Below are positions 10,251 through 23,700 of a stretch of DNA of 64,000 bases, piece by piece. Below the pieces are notes generated by a model. The model saw only the letters and a list, made by a program, of their open reading frames with translations. It ran no database searches and had not been told where the DNA came from. This DNA comes from Cavenderia fasciculata (taxonomy: Eukaryota > Evosea > Eumycetozoa > Acytosteliales > Cavenderiaceae). Position numbers and translations under genes: made by a program. The stretch is taken from assembly GCF_000203815.1 (NCBI RefSeq), contig NW_004457723.1, forward strand, positions 806,001-870,000, given 5' to 3'. The stretch's first letter is position 1, and each line of letters opens with the position of its first letter.

Positions 10251-11477
10251 TTAAAGTCTTTTGTAATTTGTTTTAACAAATGGCATTACTACAACTTCTC
10301 CTTTAACTGGTTTGTTACGAATAGTAATAGTAACATTAGAACCGGCCTTGGAAGATTCGGTTGGGACGTATCCCATAGAGATGTATTGTTTGGTGACTGG
10401 GGAGACTGTGCCAGAGGTGATCTTGCCGATGGCTTTACCGTCATTGTCGACAATGACAGCACCTTCACGGACTGGAATACCACTTAAGAGTCCAACACGC
10501 TTCTTGGAGACACCTTCTTTGAGTTGTTGTTGAATGATCGATGCACCTGGGAAACCACCTTGTTCACGACGACGCTTGGTGATGAGCCATGCCAAAGATG
10601 CTTCAATTGGAGTGATAGTTTCATCCATATCGTGACCATAGAGACAGAGACCAGCTTCAAGACGCAAGCTGTCACGTGCACCGAGACCGGCTGGCTTGAC
10701 GACAACACCGCTTTCAGCATCGAGCAACATTCTTGTAAATTGTTCGGCGTGTTTGTTTGGTACAGAGATTTCAAAACCGTCTTCACCAGTGTATCCACAA
10801 CGTGTGACGATCAAGTCAATACCGTCAAGTGTCATGTCCATCTGTGTCATAAACTCCATCTTGGAGAGATCGCGACCCAACACTTGGCTGACGATACGTT
10901 CGGTTTCAGGTCCTTGCACAGCAACCAATGCGCTGTCACCCATCAACTCCATGGCAACGTCTTTACCACTGGCACGAAACTCGGCAATCTTGTTGTTCAT
11001 GTGAGCAATGTCCTTATCGGCACAGCCGGCATTCACAACAACGTACAACGAGTCGGCCTTTTTAGTAATCATCGTGTCGTCAATGATACCACCATTCTCG
11101 GTGGTGAATACAGACAACTTTGACTTGTTCTCTTGAGCAGCTTGCAAATCGGCCACTGAAATCGATTCCATAAACTCGATACGGTCGCGACCGTGTAAAC
11201 GCAACTGACCCATATGTGAAACATCAAACAATGCACTCTTTTGACGACAGTGCATGTGCTCGGTCAATACACCGGTTGGATACATCAAAGGCATGTCCCA
11301 ACCACAAAACTCTACCATCTTGGCACCCAAGTCACGATGCAACTTGTTGAGTGCAGTCTTTTTCAAAGGTTGTTGTGTTGTAGTACATTTGAATCTGCTC
11401 GAACAACTAATCGTTCTAACACTACTGCTCATCAAAGTCTTTGATGTTAATTGACTAAATATTGTTACTGATGACAT
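10251..11477 (-). CDS. gcvT: Aminomethyltransferase, T-protein of the glycine cleavage system (mitochondrial)
   Basis: One exon, 408 residues, the usual length for eukaryotic T-protein. The N-terminal ~38 residues are rich in Ser, Thr and Arg with no acidic residue, as expected of a mitochondrial presequence. The body shows family motifs: FCGWDMPL, DVSHMGQ, GGIIDDTMI, GYTGEDGFEI and GLGARDSLRLEAGLCLYG, with the folate-binding Asp in GIIDD. The C-terminus carries the usual GKITSGTVSP and IRNKPVKGEVV. It transfers the methylene group of the aminomethyl-lipoyl H-protein to tetrahydrofolate and releases ammonia. Nothing looks damaged. Confidence 0.97.
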   Translation of the reverse strand: MSSVTIFSQLTSKTLMSSSVRTISCSSRFKCTTTQQPLKKTALNKLHRDLGAKMVEFCGWDMPLMYPTGVLTEHMHCRQKSALFDVSHMGQLRLHGRDRIEFMESISVADLQAAQENKSKLSVFTTENGGIIDDTMITKKADSLYVVVNAGCADKDIAHMNNKIAEFRASGKDVAMELMGDSALVAVQGPETERIVSQVLGRDLSKMEFMTQMDMTLDGIDLIVTRCGYTGEDGFEISVPNKHAEQFTRMLLDAESGVVVKPAGLGARDSLRLEAGLCLYGHDMDETITPIEASLAWLITKRRREQGGFPGASIIQQQLKEGVSKKRVGLLSGIPVREGAVIVDNDGKAIGKITSGTVSPVTKQYISMGYVPTESSKAGSNVTITIRNKPVKGEVVVMPFVKTNYKRL

Positions 11478-11757
11478 TATATCTAATATACAAATATATA
11501 TTAATAAAAATAAATAACAAACACACTCTTCTCTAAATAATCATCAAAGCCGACCAAAAGAGGTAAGAGTTGATGATGAGTTGAAGATCAAAAATTAAAA
11601 AAAAAACAAATAATTTAAATTTAATTTAACACCAACCCCTATAACCAAAGTACTTCATCTTACCCAACATTCGGAGGTGTCATTTTTAATATCTGTATTC
11701 TATCTTCATACATACACATATTTATATATTATTTATTCTTTTATCAATCTAAAAAGG

Positions 11758-12965
11758 ATGTCATTAAAAGAGGTTTTATTATCATTCCTTCAGATCATTC
11801 CTGATCTAATCACATTGACGGTTCAAATCATTGGTTGTCTATTATTCTCCTTTATTTCACCGTTACTTCATCTGATCAATTTATTCAAAGTTAAACAATT
11901 CCCTTCACCTAAAACAATAGTTATGTAAGTTTGATTGATTGATTGATGAATGATAGATTATATATTATAATATAAATATATTATATATCATCGGATTACT
12001 AATAATATTATGGTTACACTCTTTGTAGAACTGGAGCATCAAGTGGAATTGGAAGATCATTGGCAATTCAATATGCTGATAAAGGAAAGGTTATTGCCAT
12101 TACCGGTAGAAACAGAGATAGATTAAATGAAGTTGCCAAGAAAATAGCTGACAAGGGTGCTATCGTTGAGATTGGTGAATTTGATGTAAGCAATCGTTCA
12201 GAGATGTCTAGATGGTTACTTTCACTAGACAAGAGATCTCCAGTCGATCTTGTCATTGCAAATGCCGGAACAAGTGAATTTGTACTTGGTGATGAAGCTG
12301 GCACCTTTGAAGACAGATCCTATCAAATTGTAGAAACCAATGTATTGGGTGTCCTCAATACAATCAATCCACTCCTTCCAATCATGAGACAAAGAAAACA
12401 TGGTCAAATTGTAATCGTTGGTAGTATGTCTACTTATTTCTGTCATGTACTTGCTCATTATGTTGCTTCTAAAGTAAATATACATAATATATACATATTA
12501 TATAGAATAACCAATAACTAATAATATATTAATTATTAATTATTAATTATTAATTTCAATTAGTGTTGGGTACATGGATTAGCAACAACTCTTAGAAAGG
12601 AGTTGGTTCATTATGGAGTTGGAGTTACACTATTGACACCTGGATTTGTTCAAACTGGTATGACCACTTCATTACCATCGTCCATCAAGACACCAATGAT
12701 TATAACGGCCGATCAAAGTGCTGCCATCTTTAAACAAGGTATCTCTGAGAACCGTGCACAAGTCATCGACAATTTTGGAACATCTCTTATTGGTACTATC
12801 GTCCAACGTGTTCCATTGAATCTTAAAGACGCCTATCATGTCATTGCCGAGTATATCTATCCATCTGGAGAATACGATATCTTTGCTAAATCTGACCCCT
12901 CTTCATCGTCTGTTCCTCCAACCACCACTAGCGCTAAAAAAAATCAAAGTAAAAAATCAAAGTAA
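11758..12965 (+). CDS. Short-chain dehydrogenase, 3-ketodihydrosphingosine reductase type
   Basis: Three exons (11758-11924, 12029-12473, 12564-12965) join in phase to 337 residues. A hydrophobic N-terminal segment (about 8-40) looks like a membrane anchor. The Rossmann fold follows, with TGASSGIG at about 57-64, NAG and the active-site YVASK (about Tyr200 and Lys204) with Ser residues about 10-12 upstream. The first intron splits the codon just before TGASSGIG. The layout matches KDSR (yeast Tsc10), which reduces 3-ketosphinganine with NADPH on the ER. The C-terminus is Ser- and Lys-rich (KKNQSKKSK), possibly an ER-type dilysine tail. Other ER-anchored SDRs remain possible. Confidence 0.82.
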
Positions 12966-13138
12966 TTTGATGATGGCGATCCCTCTAGATTCTTAGTTTT
13001 CAAATTATTATTAGTTTAATAAATAAGAGAGATATCTCAATAGATATGTAAATAGAAATAACATTGTATTTTAAAATCAACTTTATAATAATCAATAATC
13101 AAACATCACAAAACAAGAATAGATACAACAACAAACAA

Positions 13139-15270
13139 ATGAGTAGAAGGGCATTAAGTCAAAGAAATGAATTATCAGCAAAAGTTAAAGATACATTAAG
13201 TAAAACACCTACAAAGGGATCGGCTCCTTCTTCATCCACTTCATCATCTAATGATAATCAAACAAGAACAAAGAAAAAGATTATTGTTGAAAGTAGTGAC
13301 GATGATGACGATCAAGATGAGAATGATGAGCCAGTGAAACCTGTAAAGAAATCTACTTCTACCACTACAAAGAATACTTCATCATCAACCAACAAACCAT
13401 CATCAGCTTCATCATCATCATCAACAACTAACAAATCTTCATCATCTTCATCAACAACTAATAAACCATTGTCTTCATCCTCAACTTTAAAACCAATATC
13501 ATCATCATCATCAATAACTAAAACAAAGCCATCATCTGTGGAATCAACTTCTGTTTCATCAAAACCTGTACCGACATTGTCATCGACAACAAGTACTAAA
13601 TCTAAACCTACTGATCAAGTTCAAGTAGAAAGAACCAAAACAAAGGCAAATGAATCAACAACGATTTCCAAAGAAGAGGAAGAATTCAAAAGAATGGTTA
13701 TGAAAAGATATCAAGACGAAGCAAAGAAAAAAGGTTGGTCATTTAATCCAGATAAATCATACAAACATATTGATACCAAATCTATGTCAAAAATGATATT
13801 ATCTCTCATTTTATTGGAAGATCAACAACAACAACAACAAGAGGAAGAGGAACAACAATTATTGGAAAAAGTACACAATGTGAATCTTGGTAATGATTCA
13901 CAAAAACAATCAATTAAACCGACCACTACTCCAAAAGGTGGATTGTCATCACAATTAAAGCAATTGAGGAGATTAAGTTCATCCTCTTCTAATATTATGA
14001 CAATGTTGGAAAATGTACCATTATATGATACAAATCATGAAAAAGTTAAAGTAAAAGAGGAAAAGACAACCACAATCCCAACGAGCACTCTTCCTCCTCC
14101 CCCATCAAAGAATAATAATAGTGTAGATGATTTGATGCAAAATATTAAAAGATTAAGTATTCAACCTAACAACAACAAATCCATAAATTCAACAACACCT
14201 TCTTCTTCTTCACAACAACAAATTAAAATTGAATTTGATGATAGTCCTCATCTTCCAGCAAAACCTAAACATGTGTATGTATATATAGAGAGAACAATAT
14301 TTATTTATTTTTATTGACCATTCCAATTTTAATTAAATTTAGATATATTGATGAAATGAATGGATCGATGGGAAAAGATGATACAAATCCAAATGATATA
14401 TTAAATGTTCCACCTTTAAACAATTTTATAAATGCTACAATACGTCAATATGAAAACTTTATAATGTTTAAAAAGGAATATGCTGCCATTTATTTTGAAA
14501 GAATGAATACTACAATCTTTCAAAATAGATTCCCATCACATCAACAAATGATTGAATTTGAACAACACTCTGGATTAGATAATCCACAACAAAGTGTAGC
14601 ACCAGCAAAAGTATCAATTAAAGAAAATGAATCAAAACAAAGAACCGCCATCATCATATTAAATTTAAATGAAATTAAAACTATTCGTAAGTTTATATAA
14701 ACCGAAATAATAATAATAATAATACCAATCTATTTATATATATTAACTGATTTATATTTATTTATATATTTATTTTATTTAGAAAAAATGGTAAATGTAT
14801 TATGTCATCAAATGTGTCATGCAGCAACATGGATATTTAATGATAGTACGGTTCCACATGGTACACAATTTAAGTATTGGGTACGATTGGCATTGGCTAT
14901 ATACCCCGATTTATCGATTGATCTTTGTGATAATTACAACTCCAACTCTAAATTCCACTACAAGTGTCAAAACAAACAATGTACAGTCACCTTTGGTAGA
15001 CCATCTAAATTGACAGAGACCATTCTGTGTGGTCAATGCAATTCACCTATTGTACCAATGAGTTCGAGTGACTCGACTGGTACTGGCACTGGCAACAACC
15101 ATCTGGTTGACAAATGCGATGACGCTGAATTCAAAGCATTCTACTATGAACATTTAGAGGAAATCGAGAAAAAGTATGGCAAACAAATCCCAAACGAACA
15201 GAAACTTTCAATTGCCAGATTAAAGTTTAAACAATTGGCAAAGATTCAAAAAGTTAAATTAATCAAATAA
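13139..15270 (+). CDS. GCNA-type SprT-like domain protein with HQMCH in place of HEMCH
   Basis: Three exons (13139-14274, 14343-14686, 14783-15270) join in phase to 655 residues. The first ~370 residues are disordered: Ser/Thr runs and an acidic patch (VESSDDDDDQDENDE), as in GCNA. The SprT-like domain follows (YFERMNTTIFQNRF..., VNVLCHQMCHAATWIF, HGTQFKYW) with a four-Cys zinc ribbon (YKCQNKQC...LCGQC). The three expected zinc-binding His residues are present (about 502, 506, 519), but the general-base Glu of HExxH is Gln (CAA at about codon 503). GCNA-family proteins act on DNA-protein crosslinks. As read, this protein could bind zinc but should be poor or inactive as a protease. Confidence 0.88.
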
Positions 15271-16189
15271 AATCAATACTATCTGCTGAATGGATTCTAT
15301 TAAAATTTGTACAACTAATTTAAAAAGCCTTTTGGAACAAGATCGAGAAGAAAACAAAAGTGATGAACATAGATTTTTATTTAAAAAAAAGATAATTTAT
15401 AAATCATGGATGACGGAAGAGAGAGAGAGACCAAAAAAGGTAAAAACTGGGTTCCCGAAAAGACAGCCCTTTGGAAGCCAGGTCGAAAAGTAGACACGAG
15501 GTCGTGTTCAACTTAGGCCAAAAACCAAATTTCACAGCGCATCAATCGATCATGATGATGGCACCCACCCAAGTGTCCTCTGTCAGCGGGCTCTGGCTGG
15601 TTTCACTCTATTACCACACCACTAATAAAACAGCTCAGCTGACAACCACCACATCACCATCGTAATGCGCTTGAAAGCGGTACAACAACAACTATCACAT
15701 CAAGTCAACTCTTACATTCATTAAAAACACACACAACAACAAACAAACAAAGAAATAGAGATTTATCTCTTCGCGAGAGTAAATAACATAAATTCAACTT
15801 AGTTTACTTCTTACCTCTATCCTTGTGTATTTTACTTTAGAAATAATAATAATAATAATAAGGAGAGGAGGAGTTAACCAACCACTACAATTTTGTAATA
15901 TATATATATATCTATTAACATACTAGCAACCAATAATATTGTAAAACTAAAAGAGATAGGTAGAGATCATCTATACCTATACATCCTTTTCATTTTCATT
16001 CAAAATACAGTAGTACCATCCAACGAACCAACGAACCAACCAACTTTACAACAACAACATACAAGATATTTATAATATATTATAATAATAATAATTACTT
16101 TAAACCTTTTTTAAATATCTTCTTCTTTATTCATTCATACTATACTATATTCTACTTCTATTTATCTCTTCTCTCCTCTCTCTCTCAGA
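15271..16189. promoter_or_regulatory. Intergenic, upstream region of the SPX gene
   Basis: No supported gene. The short frames at 15290-15665 lack recognisable features. Further on are simple ACA and AAT runs and, just before the next start codon, a CT-rich stretch (about 16150-16188). Confidence 0.5.
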
Positions 16190-19100
16190 ATGAAATTTTC
16201 AAAATACTTGAATACGGTTAGCATTTGGAATCAACATTGTATACCATACCAAAAACTAAAGAGAAAACTAAGACTATACTTTTCACCAAATGCGCAATCA
16301 CCCATCAACGATCAACGTCCACCTTCCTCTTTAGGATTGTCACCACTACCAACCAATGGTATTTCTAGTGACTCTCCATCATCTCATTCTTCATCATCTT
16401 CTACATTGTCACCATTACATTTAAATATTCCAATACTACACAATGGTAGTGGTAGCAATGGATCTGTTCAAACAAAAGTATCACATAAAGAATTCCTTAC
16501 ATTACTCAAGATTGAAATACAAAAGGTTGATCAATTCATAGTTGACCAGGAAAAGGAATTCTATCAACGATTCTTAAATCTTTTGTCTCGATTCAAAGCT
16601 GTCGATTTCTCATCACCATTCTCTTCGTTTTTGTATCCAATCAATCAAAGTGACCCTAATCATCAAAGAGAGGTCAATCCAATGCTGTCGTTCCAAGCTG
16701 CTTTTGAAGATGTCATCAAACAGTTGGCTGATTTGGACGAGTTTGCCAAGATCAATCGTTGGGCAATTCAAAAGCTTTTGACTACCTATACCAAGAAATA
16801 TATGAAGTCAGAGTCACGTAGTAGAAAGGGTAGTATGGGTGAATCGACAAGCAACAAACCACTACTACCCAATCTCAATGGAAGTGCATTAAAAAATGGT
16901 GATGACTCTAATCCAAATTCTCCAGTTGTATTACATAAAGAGACTACAAATATTACCACCACACCAACCAAACAATTACATCAAAATGATATCGATAAAT
17001 TCTTTAATGAATATGTATCAACATTGGAAATTGGAAATTGTAACAACTTAAAGAAAATAACTTTGGAAATTGAAAGAGAATATCAATTTATTTTATCAAG
17101 TGGTTTAAATTTCATTAATAATCCTTTTATTAATTTATTAAGTGTATGTACATAGTTTATAGTAAATCATGTGATTCAATATCCAACCCGTTGTATTTAT
17201 ATTTATATTTATATTTATATTTGTATATTTTAGGATAAAGAAAAAGAATTATCAAAAATGATTACAGTTCTTTGTCAATCAATTATAAATAATAATTTTA
17301 ATTTATTAAAAGAGTAAGTATAGGTATAGGTATATTACAAGAATATAATCAATCCTCATACATAGATAGATAGATATTAATATATTATTTTTTTATTATT
17401 TTTTTTTAAGGAATATTTTAATAATTAATAATTTAATGAAAGAATTAAATATTAATATTAATACAAATTTAATGTTAAAAGAAGCAATTCATTCATGTAT
17501 ATGTAAAACGATTTATTTGGGTAGTATTGAAATGACAGAATATTTATTTTCAATGTACCAAGACATTGTTAATATCAATTTCCGTGACGAGGTTGATAAA
17601 CAATTTATCCATATAGGCGCAGAGCATGGCCACGCCAACTTGTTGGAATTTATATTAAAACGCGGAGGAAACATTCAATCTAGAGACCATCTGATGCGTA
17701 CTCCATTGCATTTGGCAGCGGCTGGTGGTCATGTGGACGCCGTTCGTCTGTTGGTCGACAGAGGTGCCAAGGTTGACGACTCTGACCGTTCCAAATCAAC
17801 ACCACTTCACTTGGCTAGCCGTAGTCGTGGAGTGACTGCTCCGACAGTGGTAGAGATTTTAATCGAACGTGGTGCATCGCTGGCGACGCCGGCTGTCCAC
17901 GGGAGATTACCAATCCACGAGGCTGCTGCCAAGGGATTGGTCGATAACCTCAAACTTTTACTAATCGATACCGATATCATCGACGCACAAGATAGTTTTG
18001 GTAGAAGTCCATTGATTGAAGCTTCTCGAAATGGTCACAAGGAAGCTGTTCAAATACTTCTCGAGGCAGGTGCAAATGTCGATCGCGTCGATGAAGATCG
18101 TCGCACCTGTCTTCACGAAGCAGCTTCTTGTGGATCATTGGCTACGTTGGAGTTGTTGTTATCAAACATTCGCGATGGTGGTGGTAAAGAGCAGGTGTCT
18201 CGCATTGTCAACCTCCAAGACGACGATGGTTGGACTGCCCTCCACGAAGCAACCTACCAAAATTGGGTACCATGTGCCAAAGTCTTGTTGGAGCATTTTG
18301 CCAACCCATACACTCCAGACAAGGGAGAATGGTCACCCATCGTCCACTCTTTGTATCGTGGAAACATTCAATCGTCACTTGCCATCATCGATTACCTCAA
18401 AGCAAACCCATCCACTGTATTCGAACAACAAAGTAGTGTGCCAAGTACACCAAAAGGATTAAAAGATTCAAATGGACAATTATTTAAAGATGAAAAGGTG
18501 ACCAGTGTTGAACCGCCCGCTCAAGATCTAGCTGGAGGAGAGACAAAATCACCAAAAACTCCCTCAGTCTTGTCAAAGAGTGGAGCTATCAATTTATCAT
18601 CATCTTTATTATCTATTCTAAAAGATAAGGAAATTGAACAGCAACAGCAACAGCAACAACAACAACAAAAGGCAACATCGCCTGTAACAAAAAATAACAA
18701 GATTACCAAATCAATGATATCAACTGTAATATTTAAAATTATATCAAGTGTAAAGAGTGATCAAGGTTACAAGGTTGGCATTATTGGAAATAGAAAGGCA
18801 TTGGGTAAATGGAATCCATTGCATGCACTGTTTTTGGAAAAGGTTGAGACTATTAATGGAGCATCTGGTGAAAGTATTTGGGTGGGTAAGGCATCAGTCC
18901 CAACCAACGTTCAAATCGAATATAAATATATTATTTGTCAAGGCAGTCGTTTGGATAGTTGGGAGACACTGCCAGAGAATAGAAAGTTTACACCAGAGGA
19001 GGAAAACGAACTCATCAATGACGGTACCTTTGGTAGCATTATCGACCCAACCAACGGTGAAATTATCAACACTCTTACCAACCAAACTAACCAACAGACC

Positions 19101-20711
19101 GATCTCCAGGAAAGTTTGGTCAAGGAATACCTTAACAACAACAATGAAAAGTTTATCGAAAAGGGGTACCTCGTAAACGACACGCAAGTTAAAATAAGAT
19201 TTGGAAACATCTTGAGCACCGATCCACAACGACGCATCTTGCAGCCAATCAAAATGTTTACAGCCAACCAAAACCTTCAAGTTGGTAGAGTTGTAGTATC
19301 GCTCTGCACACAACAAAAGTTTGGAAGTGATTCGAATCTATTGGCTGGAACCGATCCAACCCAAATCACACTTCCAATTAGCAAGGATCAGACTATTACC
19401 TTTCAAACACCTAATATCCAGGAACTCTCGATCGTCCAATTCGATCTCTACAAGAGAGGAATGTCGAGCGTGTTGGTTGGTCGTGCCAGTCTTTTGGCCA
19501 AGGACCTGTTGTGCAGAAATAGCTATGTTTGCACATGTCCCATTATGAACTCGACGTTGCAGACGATTGGAGAGTTGACCTTTTTCCCGCTCGTTGTCAG
19601 TCCGTTCCACCATCCACGTATATCTGATGTGCTCTCCAATGTATTTTGGAAGTCGACACTTTTAATTGGTCATCGTGGAGGTGGTGCCGAGAATGCACGA
19701 GCTGTAGGTCGGTACCGTCGTACGCATATCAAGGAGAATACCATTCTCTCCTTTGTCACTGCTGCTTCGCTTGGTGCCCAGTACATCGAGTTTGACGTTC
19801 AATTGTCGCGTGAAAAGATTCCCATCATCTACCACGACTTTGAGGTTGCAACTGGTATTGGCGCCATTAAACTACCACTCAATCGTCTTCCAGTAGCTCA
19901 AATCTCTGAAATTAAAAAGGATCAACAAACTTCAAAATCTCAATCACCAATCAATAATAATAATAGCAATAACAGTGGCGGCGCGGCAACAAAACAAAAC
20001 GCCAACCAACAGGCATCTCAACAACAACTAAAGAAATCAAAATCAATGACAGATTTGACAGTCAGCGAGATTGGATCAGGTAACACCAACATTAGCTCAC
20101 CACCTTTTAATCCACATATGAATACTTCATCATCTGCATTCTCCAATCCAAATGTAGGAATTGGTATTGTAGATACGATGGCAACACTAGAACAGGCATT
20201 CAAATCAGTTCCAGCATCGACAGGATTTAATATTGAAATTAAATATCCAAGTGTTGAAGTTGAGGACATGCTACGTCTCAACAATGTCAATCGTAACGAA
20301 TACGTAGACGCCATTCTCAATGTTGTATTTGATCATGCTGGATCTCGTCCAGTCATCTTTTCATCTTTTGACCCTGATATTTGTCTGCTCTGTTCTCTCA
20401 AGCAACCAAGATACCCGGTCTTTTTCCTAAGCAATGCAGGTCTCAGCCAACACTCTGATCCTCGTTGCAACTCGATTGCCGAAGCCATTCGATTCTCCAA
20501 ATCCTCTCATCTCTTGGGTATTGTCACCAATTCAAGAATCCTAGTCGAAGGTACTCCAATCATTGGTGAAATTAAAATGGCTGGTCTTATGCTCTGTAGT
20601 TGGGGTGCTGAAAATAATGATCCCCAACAAGTTGACCTCCAAGAAACTCTTGGTGTCGATGCAGTCATTGTTGATCATGTTGCCTATGTTTCAAAACATT
20701 ATAATAATTAA
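16190..20711 (+). CDS. SPX - ankyrin - CBM20 - glycerophosphodiester phosphodiesterase (Gde1 type)
   Basis: Three exons (16190-17143, 17234-17313, 17411-20711) join in phase to 1444 residues. The N-terminus is a split SPX domain (MKFSKYLNTVSIWNQHCIPY..., KLKRKLRLYF). Ankyrin repeats follow (RTPLHLAAAGGHVDAVRLLVDRGA and about six more). After a Gln run comes a CBM20 starch-binding-type domain (SVKSDQGYKVGIIGNRKALGKW). The C-terminus is a GDPD catalytic domain with HRGGGAEN, ENTILSF, IEFDVQLS, YHDFE and FNIEIKYP. An Asn/Gln insert interrupts the GDPD domain. The order is that of yeast Gde1p and its relatives, which cleave glycerophosphocholine. SPX domains sense inositol pyrophosphates, so phosphate control is expected. 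It converges on RAB3GAP1 with only 71 bases between stop codons. Confidence 0.93.
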
Positions 20712-20782
20712 AATTATATAATAAAATATATACAATTGTCATATTAATATAAATATAAAACTATAAGCGCATTTATTTATTT

Positions 20783-23700
20783 TTAGAATTGGTCTTCTTC
20801 TGATATGATGGTAGATACACGACATTCAAAAGGAGAAAGAGAAGTATACATTCTATGAGGCATCATTTGAGAATCGCTGAATGGTCTTGGTACATAACTT
20901 CGTGTGATATATTCCTTTACACTTGGTCGAGTGGTAGAAGCATCCTGATACATTCCAAAAATGACATTGGAAACAAATGAGTGTTCGCTTTCTCGTATGT
21001 CACTGTATCCTTGATTGTACAAATTGTTTATGATTCGATCATGTTTTCTAAACTTGGATTTTAATGATGTCAACTTTGATAATGAATTTTCAATCTCTTG
21101 AATACTCTTAAATATTGGTTCATATTCATTCTTTTTACTAAAAGAAAAAGAGAAAATAAATTAGTTAATAAATTAAATTATTTGTAGAGAGATTGTTTTT
21201 TTAATTTACATTTCTTTTGGTATATGTAATGGCCAAAGAGAATTTAAAGATTCAATATATTTATCAATTAATTGTTTCAAATGAGGATGATTCATTCCAA
21301 GACAATATTCATTTGAAATATGTGATGATGATACTTCTGTTGAAAACATTATTGCCAATGATGATAATATTACACTTGTAATTCTAAAGAAATAAAGAAA
21401 TATATTAGTACATTTGGTAGGTCTTATATTTTGTTTTTGTTTTTAGCTTACTGATATAATAAATCTGAAGGATGAACAGATTCTAAATATTGAATTGCTC
21501 TTTGGGCATGTTTGTTAAAATCAAAAAGTGGAGGTTGATCATGTGCGTGAATTGGTTTGGCCTCAACCCATGTCTTTCTCCAAATATTCTTACGATTCAT
21601 TCTTTCACTCAATTTTCCGTCTCGTCCATACCCAGTCAAATGTTTTCTTCCATTTGATTCATCCACCATGATTTCATCCTCGACAATTCCAAATTCCTCT
21701 ACAATGGTTTCAATTTGTGGATCGACTTGCTTTTCAGCTTGTTTGTTTTCATTGTTATTTAAAGGTATCCAATCTCTTGCTGAATGCCATCTAATAAAGT
21801 CTTCAAATACGCAACCCTTGTTTGCATGTTTGAAGGCTTGCATATCAGAGAGAAGGGATGGTGTTTGCATCTTTAATCTGATTTCGTTTGCCTCTTCAGA
21901 ATCACCCAATCTGACCAATTCCTCCAACTGTTCATTTACCAAGTCATCAGTCATTGGACCAAATTCTTGTGTCTTTGGTATAACAATTTCTCTATTTTCA
22001 TATAACAAGTATTGTCCTTTTAGAATTTCTCCATCTATTGCAATGGTTTCATCTGATGATTCCTCTAGTTCCTCCTCTTTAATTGTATTACCATCATCAT
22101 CAATACCATCCAAATCCAAATCATCATCATCCCAACCTTCAGATTTTGAAACTACAACATTTTCCTTTGTTTCCTTTGATGATTCAGATTTTGAAAATTG
22201 ATAATTATTATTATTATTATTTTTACTATTATTAATTGTTTCCTTTTCAATTTTTTTTTGAATACAATAATTTATCTAAAATAAATATAAATAAAAAATA
22301 TTAATAAAATGATCGAATCAACTTTTAATATATATTTACCATTTGTAATTGTTGATAAATTAAACAACTATTCATATTAATATGAGAAGAGGTAAAAGTT
22401 CTTGGAATCAATAAAGAATTTTCCCAATGCCATTTAATTTCACCAATAAACTCTGTCCAAAATAATAAAATACTTGCCAAACTTGAAAAGTTTAAACAAA
22501 TAATACTAAATGAAAAGAATAATGAATCAATTGGACATCTCTTGAATGATGGATTCTAAAAAAAAAAAATTAATATATTAATATTTATAACTTGAAAGAA
22601 TTCTTTAATTTTTGTACATTTACTTACTTTATAATTTGGTAAAAAACTATTTAAAAGATCTTCTGTAATATTATTAAAATGTGATGGATCCTTTTTATCC
22701 TTTTTATCAAAGAATAAATCACGTAAAATGAGATCAATTTCACGATCACTTGGTATTACTGGTGTTCCAATTAAAGATTTTGATAAACTAGATCCCATTG
22801 ATTTCATTAATGATTGTTGTTGTGGAGGTAACTGTTGTTGTGGTTGTTGTTGTTGATTGAATCCAGGTTGTTGTTGTTGACCTGTTAAATTTGGACTATT
22901 TCCAACACTTGAACCTCTTTCTTTTTCTTGATTGACTGTAAAGTTATTACGAATATTATAGTCTGACAATACTTGATAGGTTGAAGTTGTCTTTAAAGAT
23001 TCTGAAAATGCACCAAATACACTGGCCAAACAATTTGACATTTGGAAAAGTGATGAATGAGGCTTTCTAAAAATCGATTTAATAAACCAACTCTTTGATT
23101 CTAATCCACTAATTTCATTCTCCAAAAGATGAATACTTTTTAATGGTGGATACATTACACAAAATTCCAATTCTAAAAAACAAATCATAAAATATATTGT
23201 TAACAAAAAGATTATTAAATTATCTTTCAATATAGACATACGTTCAATTGGATCCATTGGAAAACCCCAACTAAATCTCATTGATTCTAAAATCTTTGGC
23301 ATTGGTGCATCTTCATCTTCATCATCTTCCTCATCGGTACTTTGATTCAATCTATCCTGATTTGTTGATTGTTGTTGATCTTGTTGTTGTTTGTTATGAT
23401 TTAAATCATCAATATATCTCCATTCATATTCATCCCAATCACTCTTTATAAAAGTATATTTTGTTGATATAGTTGATAATGCTAAAAATTGATCCCAATT
23501 TCTATCATCTGGATCTGATGACTAAATTAATTAATAATTATATTAATATTAATAATTAGTTTTCATATATATTTATCTTATTAATTATTCATACCAATTT
23601 AGAATAAAATATACGAAGTTGTTTTTCAATTGATTCATTAATGTTTTGATGATTGTTTAATGTTGAAGGATTGATAGATTCAGTTGCAAATTTGATGGTA

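Noticed and set aside
10524-11123. Long plus-strand open frame of 199 codons opposite gcvT.
   Set aside because: It is antisense to a well-conserved enzyme gene and shows no domain or plausible composition.
15290-15665. Short frames between the GCNA-type gene and the SPX gene.
   Set aside because: Overlapping frames with no conserved feature, in a region that looks like promoter and 3' flank.
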